Assembly: GCA_022825885.1 (NCBI GenBank)
Contig: JAJDVY010000020.1
Span: 1 to 64,000, forward strand
Length of the DNA stretch: 64,000 bases
Direction of reading: 5' to 3'
From: Nitrospirales bacterium
GTDB lineage: Bacteria > Nitrospirota > Nitrospiria > Nitrospirales > UBA8639
Part shown: in pieces, positions 16,813-25,251 of the stretch
Numbering within the stretch: position 1 is the first letter of the stretch
Layout of the letters: each line of letters starts with the position of its first letter
Made by a program: the position numbers and the translations under genes
Notes under the pieces: generated by a model
The model's input: only the letters and a program-made list of their open reading frames with translations
Told to the model about the DNA's origin: nothing
Database searches by the model: none

Positions 16813-17463
16813 TCATGCTGCCGTCCTCGCTAGCCGCTGCTCCAACCACCATACGGAAACTTGGCAGTAAGGCAATAGCTCGCCGCTGCCAGCGACCTGT
16901 TCGTCCCGTTTCCGAACGATACTGTCGCGCGACACGGGGCCGCCAAGCCGAGCCTTCTCGCGTTTCCACCAATCGAGGACGGCATCAAGCAGGCGCTTCC
17001 TATTGTTTTTCAGTTTGGGGAGGTTCAGATTCAACACGTTGTTGAACTGGCCATCGAAATCTGGCTCTTCCGAGTGGATCGAGCCATCGAGCTCGTATCT
17101 GATGTGGGTCGTGATGCGATGTGTTGGGTCGGCAGGGTTCCACTTAAGGTCGCTGTCCCCTTTCCTCGTATCGCAGTGCTGGAGGTGACCTGGTTGGTCA
17201 TGCCCGCCAAGACAGGCGCCGAGGAGATTTCGATAAATGAGTTGTTCCCCCGGATAGCGTGCTTGGCTTCTCCAATGCTCAATTTTCATGGACGATGGCT
17301 CAGGGTGGATGCGGCCCATGCAGTAGCAGCATAGCCCACGTTGCTCGGAAACGAGCGCCCTACGAAGAGCGTCCTTGGCATTATAATTGTCATAGTGACT
17401 GTGCGACGTTTTGCGATGTCCGATCAGGCTCGCCGGTTCAGGGCTCTTGGTGATTGACCTCAT
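16813..17463 (-). CDS. ptuB: Septu-type HNH endonuclease PtuB
   Basis: The protein has 216 residues. A His-Asn-His nuclease is visible: CCYCMG zinc knuckle, MKIEHWRSQ, YRNLLGACLGGHD and HCDTRKGD. This is the TIGR02646/PtuB pattern. Its ATG overlaps the stop of the upstream ATPase gene by 4 bp (ATGA), so the two are translationally coupled. In Septu, the ATPase PtuA assembles with PtuB, and the complex degrades DNA during phage infection. The same pair also serves as effector in Ec78-type retrons, but no reverse transcriptase is present here. Confidence 0.8.
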   Translation of the reverse strand: MRSITKSPEPASLIGHRKTSHSHYDNYNAKDALRRALVSEQRGLCCYCMGRIHPEPSSMKIEHWRSQARYPGEQLIYRNLLGACLGGHDQPGHLQHCDTRKGDSDLKWNPADPTHRITTHIRYELDGSIHSEEPDFDGQFNNVLNLNLPKLKNNRKRLLDAVLDWWKREKARLGGPVSRDSIVRKRDEQVAGSGELLPYCQVSVWWLEQRLARTAA

Positions 17464-18710
17464 CCCTCGCCCTCTATGAAGTCGAGGAGGGTTCTGATTC
17501 GGGTCACTTCGGGATCAACCTCCCCCAGCAGTTCGACGAGTTGGGCCAGAGATTGACGGGCATGCTCGTACCGCTGTTTGCCGACTTCCTTGGACACCTT
17601 CTTGAGCAATTCATCGACTTCCGTGGCGCGTGGGGGTGAATCCATGATCTCTTCGAGCACCCGGCTTGAGTCTATTCCAAACGAATGGGTGGGTGAGTAG
17701 ACCTCACCATCCGCGATGATCTGGATGCGGTCGTGTTCGACCTCACCGATGACCTGTGGCGAATGGGTTGTCGCGATGAACTGACATTTCGGGAATGTCT
17801 CGGTGAGGTTATTGACGATCCGCCGCTGCCAACTCGGATGAAGGTGAAGCTCGATCTCGTCGATCAGAACGACCGCCTCAGCCTCGGCGGCGGGGTCCTT
17901 CATCTCGGGGTTGGCCTGTGCCAACCGACGGGTCAGGTCCAACACCATCGCCAGCACGCCACGCTCGCCATCCGAGAGTTGGGCCACTGGTAGAGGCGTA
18001 TCGCCATGATCGATAAGAAGATTCGGCGATGTCTCGTCATCGATCCGAAGGTTGGAGTACTCGGGAAGAAACCTCGACACTGCCGCTCCGAACGCTGCAA
18101 GAACGCACTTGGCGGACGGCTGTTCCGCCGCCAACGTCTGCTGTACCCGCATCCACGCCGCGAAGTCGCCAAGCAGGAGATTTCGGTTGGCGAATGCATC
18201 GGCGCATGCCGCGGCAATTCCCCCAGCCGCCACAAGGTTCGACGGTTCCCGTGCAGATGTGAATGCACGGGGCGTCATGAACAGCATTGCGAGTGGGCGT
18301 CCGTCTCTGGGCACCGTCAAGCGGGATGGTGTGTCGCCGGTGAAGCCTGCCTTCGCGGGCGTGTCGTGGACCTGTGCCCGCGGCTCGCCCGCTTTCTTCT
18401 CTCGGGCGACACTAGTTTCGCGCGGATTGTGGACAAGGTAGGTGAACGCAGCCCCATCGAGTTGGACTTCGCATTCGGCAGTCAGCGCCTCGGTTCCAAT
18501 ACGAAGATCGTTTGAAGAAAACGGCCGTACCTTGTATTTCAACCCGTTGGCGTACTTGACGACCGCCGACAAGCACACGCCCAAGGCATCAAGCACACTT
18601 GTCTTGCCGACGCCATTCACTCCGACGATCAGGTTAAAGCCCGGCTGAAATCGAAACTCAGCGATCTCAATCGCACGGACGTTTGCAAGCTTAAGCGACG
18701 TGACTCTCAT
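17460..18710 (-). CDS. ptuA: Septu-type ABC/SMC-like ATPase PtuA
   Basis: The protein has 416 residues. The Walker A motif is GVNGVGKTS (30-38). The ABC signature LSDGERG, the Walker B block AVVLIDEIELHLHPSW and the switch histidine ATTHSPQV follow in order, so this is an OLD/RecF-type ATPase without a TOPRIM nuclease domain. It overlaps hsdS upstream and ptuB downstream by 4 bp each, so it is made from the hsdMS transcript. It is the sensor/scaffold partner of the HNH nuclease. RloA-like ATPases in type I loci are an alternative label, but the HNH partner favours Septu. Confidence 0.8.
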   Translation of the reverse strand: MRVTSLKLANVRAIEIAEFRFQPGFNLIVGVNGVGKTSVLDALGVCLSAVVKYANGLKYKVRPFSSNDLRIGTEALTAECEVQLDGAAFTYLVHNPRETSVAREKKAGEPRAQVHDTPAKAGFTGDTPSRLTVPRDGRPLAMLFMTPRAFTSAREPSNLVAAGGIAAACADAFANRNLLLGDFAAWMRVQQTLAAEQPSAKCVLAAFGAAVSRFLPEYSNLRIDDETSPNLLIDHGDTPLPVAQLSDGERGVLAMVLDLTRRLAQANPEMKDPAAEAEAVVLIDEIELHLHPSWQRRIVNNLTETFPKCQFIATTHSPQVIGEVEHDRIQIIADGEVYSPTHSFGIDSSRVLEEIMDSPPRATEVDELLKKVSKEVGKQRYEHARQSLAQLVELLGEVDPEVTRIRTLLDFIEGEG

Positions 18711-20011
18711 GATGCACCCTCCAACTCAATGCGACCGGTTACCGCCGTAGCGATGAGTGCCGCTCGGCGCTCTTTGAGCAATTCTATGGTGCGCTCGGTC
18801 GTGAAGCTCAAAGCGTCCAGTCGAGCTGTCTTCTGATCGAGGAAGTCGGCGATGGCTCTTTGTTGGGGCAGGGGTGGGGACGGAAGCCTAATATTTCCCA
18901 TTTTTTCCTGGGTTAGCTTGTCCCGGGTGCTGCCCTCGATATGCGGACCGTAGTCTGTCGCATTTAGACAATAGGTAACGAAGCGTGGGTCGAAGTTTCG
19001 TCCAATCCTCAAGACATGAATATGGTTATTGACCCAGATCTTTCCGGTTACGAAGAAAGCAACCTGTCTGGTCGAATCAAAGAACGGTGCACCATCTTCT
19101 CCGATTAGGACCAAAGGCTCATTGAAAAGGTATTCATCAATAGAATCAACGACTCCGTTGGCACCCCAATACGGGTACTCTCCTTGTCTACGTGATCGCT
19201 GTTCGATGTTGAGCGGTATCCGGCATCCGTCGAGACAAATTGACGCATATCTAAGTTGGGTCGTTCCCCAGCCATCCGGAAATATTGGTGCCAGTTGATC
19301 AGCCACAGCACTCCTTCTGTCGCCTCTCGTAGCAGGTGCATGATCTTCTCCTGCCACTTGCATCACGTCGATCTGACCGGTCACAGCCTTAGCGATAAGC
19401 ACCGCTCGGCGTTCCTTCAGGAGGGCTATTGACCGCTCTTTGGTCACAATCAAGGTATCCAGCCGTTCCGTTTCACGGTCGAGGTAGTCGGCGATGGTGC
19501 GTTGTTGCGCGAGAGGTGGAACCGGTAGCCTCATCGTCCCTATCTCCGACTTCGGTATCCCGAAGCGCGTGACACCGTTCGCCGCCAACTCAAGCTGCAT
19601 CCGAACCGGCTTTGCTTGGAGGCATCGGAACAGAAAAGCCCCATCCATTTTTTGTTTTAAGGGACGTAGAAGCGCGAGGTGATATCCGCACACAAGGTCG
19701 CCAGCAGTCTCCCGCACCAGAGCAGGTACGCCGATGTCGTCCCACGATTCTGAGTCTTTCGTGATGATCACGTCATCAACCACTACCCCAAACTTTGCAA
19801 TCTCAGCCTCTGATGCGGTGGCTTGCATGAGGTCAAGTGCAGGCGTGATGAACTCGTTGTTGTAGACATCCTTGTAATTGCAAAGTCGAACGGGAATCTC
19901 GCCGTCGTTCGACACTTTATCAACATTGCTAACTACGTAGTTCGCTGCTGAGCGCAGAGGCTTCGTGTCCCAGTTGTCGGGTAGTTGATCGGTCCAAGCG
20001 AGGAGACTCAC
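18707..20011 (-). CDS. hsdS: Type I restriction specificity subunit
   Basis: The protein has 434 residues. It has two target-recognition domains, each followed by the same ~50-residue helical unit: PPLAQQRTIADYLDRETERL at 165-214 and PPLPQQRAIADFLDQKTARL at 379-428, both running to LLKERRA.LIA.AVTG.I. It reads the bipartite DNA target and bridges two HsdM subunits. It overlaps hsdM and ptuA by 4 bp. The duplicated spacer units are natural recombination points for domain exchange. Confidence 0.93.
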   Translation of the reverse strand: MSLLAWTDQLPDNWDTKPLRSAANYVVSNVDKVSNDGEIPVRLCNYKDVYNNEFITPALDLMQATASEAEIAKFGVVVDDVIITKDSESWDDIGVPALVRETAGDLVCGYHLALLRPLKQKMDGAFLFRCLQAKPVRMQLELAANGVTRFGIPKSEIGTMRLPVPPLAQQRTIADYLDRETERLDTLIVTKERSIALLKERRAVLIAKAVTGQIDVMQVAGEDHAPATRGDRRSAVADQLAPIFPDGWGTTQLRYASICLDGCRIPLNIEQRSRRQGEYPYWGANGVVDSIDEYLFNEPLVLIGEDGAPFFDSTRQVAFFVTGKIWVNNHIHVLRIGRNFDPRFVTYCLNATDYGPHIEGSTRDKLTQEKMGNIRLPSPPLPQQRAIADFLDQKTARLDALSFTTERTIELLKERRAALIATAVTGRIELEGAS

Positions 20012-21996
20012 TTTGTCACCTCACGCAGTAAACGCATGATCTCTTCCTCCGCTTGTTTCAGTTCCGCGTCGATCTCTTCTAACGGGCGTGGCAGCGTGTA
20101 CTTGTAGAAATGTCGGTTGAAGTTTATCTCGTAGCCGACCTTGTCTTTGTTACGGTCCATCCAAGCGTCGGGCACGTGGGGGCACACCTCGCGTTCAAAG
20201 TAGGCTTCGATGTCGTCCTTGAGCGGCACGTTCTCGAAATCACGCAGGTCGGCATCCGGCTCATATCCGTCGGCGGACACGCCCTCGGCGACGGGCTCGG
20301 CTTCGGGGTCTTTCTGCGTGAAGACGCTACGGAAGAGCTTCTGCTCGGTCACTTTCCATCGCGACCGCCGCTCGTTTAGGAGATCGGCAATACGCTCCCA
20401 TACGGAATTCCAGTCGTTAAGAGGCTCACGACCAAGCGCTTTGTCGATGGCTTGGACATCGTCGAGCAGGTGCGGACAGGCATCGAGGAAGCGGGCCTTG
20501 TCTTCTACGGTCATCTGGTAGCGAAGGCGCAAGGGCCGCTCGACGGTGACGCGCGTATAGCCGAAATCGGCATTGTCGAAGGTTTTGGAGGTCTCGCCGT
20601 CGATCTGGCGGCCGTAGAGTTGCACGATCTCGGCGACCTGTTTGCCGGTGAAGTGGCGGCGCTTGTCGCCGAGGCTGCGCTTATTGTCCTCGCTGCCGCC
20701 TGCTGTCCATACCTCACGTGCGTCCAGAAGTTGGATTTTGCCCTTACGCCGCTTCTCCTTGCGGTTGGTAACGATCCAGATGTAAGTGCCGATCCCGGTG
20801 TTGTAGAACATCTGCTCGGGCAGAGCGATGATAGCTTCGAGCCAGTCGTTCTTGATGATCCACTTGCGGATGTCGCTCTCACCGGAGCCTGCGCCACCAG
20901 TGAAGAGAGGCGAGCCGCTGAAGACGATGGCGAGGCGCGAACCGTACTTGTGTTCCGCTGGCCGCACGGGTTCACGTTTGGCCCACATGTGCTGCAAGAA
21001 GAGCAACGAACCGTCATTCACCCTTGGCAGTCCCGCGCCGAAGCGGCCTGCGAAGCCCTGCTTTTCGTGTTCACGCTTGATTTCGTTCTGCTGTCGCTTC
21101 CAATCGACGCCAAACGGGGGATTGGTTAGAAAGTAGTCGTAGGTCTCGCCGTCGAACTGGTCTTCGGTAAAGCTGTCGCCATACCGGACGTTGTTGCCTG
21201 TACCATTGTGGTCCACTTGCTTCATCAGCATGTCGGATGCCGCGGTGGCGAAGGCACGTTTGTTGTAGTCCTGACCGTAGACATAGAGTTTGGCCGCGCC
21301 ATGGTGCTCACGTAGGTAGTTTTGCGCCTCAGCGAGCATGCCGCCGGTGCCGCAGGCGGGGTCGAGCAGTTTGCGGACGGTGCCGGGTGTGGCGAGCAGT
21401 TTGTCGTCGTGAATGAACAGGACGCTCACCATCAATCGGATGACCTCGCGCGGCGTGAAATGGTCGCCCGCGGTCTCGTTGGCCAGTTCGTTGAAGCGCC
21501 GGATGAGGTTCTCGAAGAGAAGTCCCATCTGCTCGTTCGGCACCGTGTTGGGGTGCAAGTCGACGTCACAGAACTTCGAGACGACGAGATAGAGGATGTT
21601 CGCCTCGCGCATTCGCTCGATCTCGTTCTCGAACTCGAAGAATTCGAAGATGTCGCGCACATTCCTGGAAAAACCCTTGATGTAGCTGACGAGGTGCTTC
21701 TCGACATTGTCGGGGTCGCCCTTGAGCTTCTTAAAATCAAGGTCGGAGCGGTTGTGGAAGCGCTGGCCGGCGACCTTGTTTAACCGAAGGTCCAAGGCCT
21801 CGCCTTCGACCTTACTACCCTTGCGCCGTGTGTATTCGGCCAGGACCTTGGCTTTCGACGAGGCAAGCACACAGTCGAAGCGGCGCAACACGGTCATGGG
21901 CAACATGACGCGCTCGTACTGCGGCGGGCGGTAGGGGCCACGTAGCAGGTCAGCGATTTGCCAGATCAGGTTGGCGAAGTAGCCGTGGTCGGGCAT
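20008..21996 (-). CDS. hsdM: Type I restriction-modification adenine methyltransferase subunit
   Basis: The protein has 662 residues. An N-terminal HsdM helical domain precedes the S-adenosylmethionine motif LLDPACGTGGML (210-221) and the catalytic N6-adenine motif NPPFG (292-296). The C-terminal part is a long helical region for HsdS contact. It methylates the host target sites and forms the core M2S complex. It is the first gene of the hsdM-hsdS-ptuA-ptuB run. No strong ribosome-binding site precedes its ATG. A promoter with an internal inverted repeat lies at 22032-22060. Confidence 0.95.
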   Translation of the reverse strand: MPDHGYFANLIWQIADLLRGPYRPPQYERVMLPMTVLRRFDCVLASSKAKVLAEYTRRKGSKVEGEALDLRLNKVAGQRFHNRSDLDFKKLKGDPDNVEKHLVSYIKGFSRNVRDIFEFFEFENEIERMREANILYLVVSKFCDVDLHPNTVPNEQMGLLFENLIRRFNELANETAGDHFTPREVIRLMVSVLFIHDDKLLATPGTVRKLLDPACGTGGMLAEAQNYLREHHGAAKLYVYGQDYNKRAFATAASDMLMKQVDHNGTGNNVRYGDSFTEDQFDGETYDYFLTNPPFGVDWKRQQNEIKREHEKQGFAGRFGAGLPRVNDGSLLFLQHMWAKREPVRPAEHKYGSRLAIVFSGSPLFTGGAGSGESDIRKWIIKNDWLEAIIALPEQMFYNTGIGTYIWIVTNRKEKRRKGKIQLLDAREVWTAGGSEDNKRSLGDKRRHFTGKQVAEIVQLYGRQIDGETSKTFDNADFGYTRVTVERPLRLRYQMTVEDKARFLDACPHLLDDVQAIDKALGREPLNDWNSVWERIADLLNERRSRWKVTEQKLFRSVFTQKDPEAEPVAEGVSADGYEPDADLRDFENVPLKDDIEAYFEREVCPHVPDAWMDRNKDKVGYEINFNRHFYKYTLPRPLEEIDAELKQAEEEIMRLLREVTK

Positions 21997-22031
21997 GGTT
22001 ATACTTGCAGACTGGGCTTTCTTGGGGGGCT

Positions 22032-22060
22032 ATTAGCGCACACGTTGCGCTTGGTGTCAA
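22032..22060 (-). promoter_or_regulatory. Predicted hsdM promoter with inverted-repeat operator
   Basis: On the minus strand, TTGACA (22055-22060) and GCTAAT (22032-22037) are spaced by 17 bp. Between them lies the inverted repeat GCGCA-N5-TGCGC (22036-22050), in the position expected for a repressor site. Confidence 0.5.
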
Positions 22061-22240
22061 TCTTTGAGGATTGTATGTGATAGAGATGACAAAAAGAAAG
22101 CGCCATGAGAAGGTGCCGCTACAAGAATTTCTCGCTCAACGACCGAACGTTCCTAAAAGCAGATCCTTCGCATTGCTCAGGATGACCACGGCTGGGTAGA
22201 GACCACGCTTGCCAAGCCTCGGCGCAGGAACCGTCAACGG
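22061..22240. other. Intergenic stretch with a dispersed-repeat fragment
   Basis: No gene is visible. A short piece at about 22165-22190 (GATCCTTCGCATTGCTCAGG) is the reverse complement of part of the larger repeat at 44450-44490, so it is a decayed copy of a dispersed repeat. Confidence 0.5.
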
Positions 22241-22270
22241 TTGTGGGCGTGAGGGCAGGTTCTCTATAAT
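22241..22270 (+). promoter_or_regulatory. Putative mtaB promoter
   Basis: A perfect -10 TATAAT (22265-22270) lies 18 bp after a weak -35 TTGTGG (22241-22246) and 28 bp before the mtaB ATG. Confidence 0.5.
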
Positions 22271-22297
22271 ATTTCTCTTTAAACGAGATCAGGACGC

Positions 22298-23674
22298 ATG
22301 AAGAAAAAAGTCGCGTTTTACACGGCAGGGTGTCGCCTCAATCAATCGGAGACCGCGGTCCTAACCGACCGGTTTACGAAGATGGGGTACGAACAGGTGG
22401 CCTATGGCGAGCCGACCGACGTGCTCGTGTTGAACACGTGTAGCGTGACGGAAAACGCGGAGGCCGATTGTCGCCGGGTTATTCGCCGGACGTTGCGTCA
22501 TTCTCCGCGGGCGTTCGTGGCCGTGACGGGCTGTTATGCGCAAACCGGGCTCAAGACCTTGCAGCACCTTCCCGGAGTGGATCTTGTCTTGGGCAACCAA
22601 TACAAAATGTTGCTGCCGGACTACCTGGAAGAGATGCCTCACGTGCATAAGCCGTCATCGACGTATGTCCGGCATTCGAGTTCGATAAGCCGAGAGGATT
22701 TCGTTCAGGACGGGGTAGGAGAATATGCGACGACGCGAGCCAATTTGAAGATCCAGGACGGCTGCAATTTCATGTGTTCCTTTTGTCTGATCCCGTTTGC
22801 CAGGGGACGGGAACGAAGCCGGTTGTCCGACGACGCGGTGCGAGAGGCCGAACAACTGGTGGAACGGGGCCATCGGGAACTGGTCCTGACCGGTGTGAAT
22901 ATCGGGCGATTCGCCAATGGGTCCGAAGGGCTTCTGGACCTGATTCAACGGTTGGAACGCATCCCCGGATTGGCGCGCATCCGCATTTCTTCCATCGAGC
23001 CCACGACCATCCCGGACGCACTCATCGAGTATATGAGTACATCCCGGAAGCTGTGCCGGTTTTTACACGTCCCCTTGCAAAGCGGGGATGACGGAATTCT
23101 GTCGGCCATGAACCGTCGCTACTCTGTGAAAGCGTATCGGACATGGGTGGAACGTGTCGCGCAAAAGATCCCTGACGTCTGCGTGGGCACCGACGTGCTC
23201 GTCGGCTTTCCCGGAGAAACGGACCGCCGGTTTTCGGCAACGTACGACGTGGTCCGTGATCTGCCGTTGGCCTATGCCCACGTGTTCAGCTATTCCGCTC
23301 GACCGGGGACCCCGGCCCCCCGTTTGAGCAATCCCGTGCCTTCGGCGGCGATCAAGACTCGAAGCCGGTCGCTTGCGCGGCTGTCTGCAACCAAACGGGC
23401 GCAGTTCTACCAGCAATTTCTCGACAGGGATTGCCTGGTGTTGTTTGAGTCCGTCGGCAAAGACGGATTATGGACCGGTCTGACGGATAATTTTATTCGG
23501 GTGAGCGTGGCCGGTTCCGGCTCGTTGGCCAATCAGATACGGTGGGTCAGGCTGACCGGGGTCATGGAACATGCGGCCTTGGGGAAATTGGCGGACGAGG
23601 AACCGCCGCAGCCCAAGCGATTCCCGATTCCGGTGTTTCAGTCCTTTGAAAAGGAAGCTGCGTTCCCGGCGTAG
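22298..23674 (+). CDS. mtaB: tRNA t6A37 methylthiotransferase MtaB
   Basis: The protein has 458 residues. It is a radical-SAM methylthiotransferase with three domains. UPF0004 has conserved cysteines (TAGCRLNQSE, NTCSVTE, GCYAQ). The radical-SAM core has the CxxxCxxC cluster in QDGCNFMCSFCLIPFARGRE. A TRAM-like C-terminal part completes it. TAGCRLNQSE in place of the MiaB TFGCQMNEYD places it in the MtaB branch. That branch adds methylthio to N6-threonylcarbamoyladenosine at position 37 of ANN-decoding tRNAs. A MiaB paralogue follows 34 bp downstream. Confidence 0.93.
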   Translation: MKKKVAFYTAGCRLNQSETAVLTDRFTKMGYEQVAYGEPTDVLVLNTCSVTENAEADCRRVIRRTLRHSPRAFVAVTGCYAQTGLKTLQHLPGVDLVLGNQYKMLLPDYLEEMPHVHKPSSTYVRHSSSISREDFVQDGVGEYATTRANLKIQDGCNFMCSFCLIPFARGRERSRLSDDAVREAEQLVERGHRELVLTGVNIGRFANGSEGLLDLIQRLERIPGLARIRISSIEPTTIPDALIEYMSTSRKLCRFLHVPLQSGDDGILSAMNRRYSVKAYRTWVERVAQKIPDVCVGTDVLVGFPGETDRRFSATYDVVRDLPLAYAHVFSYSARPGTPAPRLSNPVPSAAIKTRSRSLARLSATKRAQFYQQFLDRDCLVLFESVGKDGLWTGLTDNFIRVSVAGSGSLANQIRWVRLTGVMEHAALGKLADEEPPQPKRFPIPVFQSFEKEAAFPA

Positions 23675-23708
23675 CAAAGTCCCGAACAACGGTTCGAGAG
23701 GTTCCCAG

Positions 23709-25037
23709 GTGTCCTATCGCGTCTACGTTCAAACGTTCGGCTGTCAGATGAATGAATATGACACCGAACTGGTGCGATCGCTTTTGAGAGACCGGGGGTT
23801 CGCGTTTACGGAGCATCCGGAACAGGCAGACGTGGTGCTGATGAATACCTGCGCGATCAGGGAAAACGCGCATAACCGGGTCTACGGCCATTTGGCCGAG
23901 TGGAAGGCGATGAGGCAATCACGGCGCGTGGTCATCGGCGTCCTGGGGTGCATGGCCCAGAATCTGAAAAAAGAATTGATGGAGTCGCAACCCGTCATCG
24001 ACGTGCTCGCGGGGCCGGATTCCTATCGACAATTGCCGGATCTGTTGTCGAAGGCTTTGGAGCGCCATGAACCGTCCATGGCCGTGGATTTATCGGAATA
24101 CGAAACCTACGAATCGATTCTTCCGGAGCGGAAGCCCGGGGTCAACGCCTGGATCGCGATCATGCGGGGCTGTGATAATTTTTGCAGTTTCTGCGTGGTG
24201 CCTTATACCCGCGGGAGAGAGCGGTCCCGCCCCGCGCAGGGGATTCTCGAAGAAGCGCACGCCCTTGCGGCTCAAGGATACAAGCAGGTCACGCTTTTGG
24301 GACAGAACGTCAATTCGTATCGGAGCGATGACGTCACGTTTGCCAAACTTCTCTCGGACGTGGCCGACGTGGCCGGGATCGAACGCGTCCGCTTCACGTC
24401 CCCGCACCCCAAGGACTTTCCGCCCGCGCTGATCGAGGTGGTGGCGCATCACCCGAACGTGTGCCGGCAGGTGCACCTTCCCCTTCAAGCAGGGAGCGAC
24501 CGCATCCTGGATCTGATGGGACGATCGTATACGCGTGTGGAGTACTGGGCTTTGGCCGCCGAACTCCGGAAGCAGGGAGACATTGCCCTGAGCACGGACG
24601 TCATTGCGGGTTTTTGCACCGAAACTCACGAGGAATTTCTCGAGACCTATGATCTGGTGCGGGAGGTCGAATTTCAATCGGCCTACGTCTTCAAATACTC
24701 GGAACGAAAGAACACCATTGCCTATCGGAAATTTCCCGATGACGTTCCCGAATCGGTCAAATCGGAACGGGTCACGCAATTGGTCGATCTTCAGAGAACG
24801 ATTTCCGCCGGGAAAAACCGGCAATTGATCGGAACGGCCGTGGACGTACTGGTGGAAGGCAACGCGAAAAAATCTTCTCAACAATGGATGGGGCACACGG
24901 AAAGTAACGTGACCGTGGTCTGGGACAAAGACGTGCTCCTCCTTTCCCTCGGAGACCGGACCACGATCAAGGTGGAGGATGCCTCAGCCTCTACGCTTTT
25001 CGGGACCCCTGTTTCTTCGCTTGCCGCCGTTGGCTGA
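23709..25037 (+). CDS. miaB: tRNA i6A37 methylthiotransferase MiaB
   Basis: The protein has 442 residues from GTG 23709. That start is preferred because GAGAGG lies 11 nt upstream and the MiaB N-terminus (YVQTFGCQMNEYDTELV) begins there; longer frames would run into mtaB. The radical-SAM cluster is RGCDNFCSFCVVPYTRGRER. MiaB converts i6A37 to ms2i6A37 in tRNAs reading UNN codons. The gene directly follows mtaB, probably in one transcript, and a tRNA-Arg gene lies downstream. Confidence 0.95.
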   Translation: MSYRVYVQTFGCQMNEYDTELVRSLLRDRGFAFTEHPEQADVVLMNTCAIRENAHNRVYGHLAEWKAMRQSRRVVIGVLGCMAQNLKKELMESQPVIDVLAGPDSYRQLPDLLSKALERHEPSMAVDLSEYETYESILPERKPGVNAWIAIMRGCDNFCSFCVVPYTRGRERSRPAQGILEEAHALAAQGYKQVTLLGQNVNSYRSDDVTFAKLLSDVADVAGIERVRFTSPHPKDFPPALIEVVAHHPNVCRQVHLPLQAGSDRILDLMGRSYTRVEYWALAAELRKQGDIALSTDVIAGFCTETHEEFLETYDLVREVEFQSAYVFKYSERKNTIAYRKFPDDVPESVKSERVTQLVDLQRTISAGKNRQLIGTAVDVLVEGNAKKSSQQWMGHTESNVTVVWDKDVLLLSLGDRTTIKVEDASASTLFGTPVSSLAAVG

Positions 25038-25087
25038 ACGTCTTGCGATCTTCCCAATCGACACCGGTTCTCACTTGAGCCGTCCAG

Positions 25088-25119
25088 TTGACCCGGCTTC
25101 GCCGGGCCTTGTATATAAT
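25088..25119 (+). promoter_or_regulatory. Putative tRNA-Arg promoter
   Basis: TTGACC (25088-25093) and TATATAAT (25112-25119) precede the tRNA by about 55 bp. The spacer is 18-20 bp, depending on the -10 chosen. It contains the perfect hairpin CCCGGC-TTC-GCCGGG (25091-25105), which might also help end miaB transcripts. Confidence 0.45.
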
Positions 25120-25173
25120 GGGCTCCCTTGGAACAAGCCTTTCCCGGGGGTACTTCCGTCAAACAACCGGTTC

Positions 25174-25249
25174 GCGCCCGTAGCTCAATGGATAGAGCAT
25201 TTGACTACGGATCAAAAGGTTAGAGGTTCGACTCCTCTCGGGCGCGCCA
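25174..25249 (+). tRNA. tRNA-Arg (anticodon ACG)
   Basis: Acceptor GCGCCCG (25174-25180) pairs with CGGGCGC (25239-25245), with discriminator G25246 and encoded CCA at 25247-25249. The anticodon stem TTTGA/TCAAA encloses CTACGGA, giving ACG. The wobble A would be deaminated to inosine by TadA to read CGU/CGC/CGA. Confidence 0.95.
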
Positions 25250-25251
25250 AT

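Noticed and set aside
16813-18710. Retron of the Ec78 type (ptuAB effector)
   Set aside because: No reverse transcriptase gene or msr/msd-like structure lies nearby; the pair is coupled to hsdS instead.
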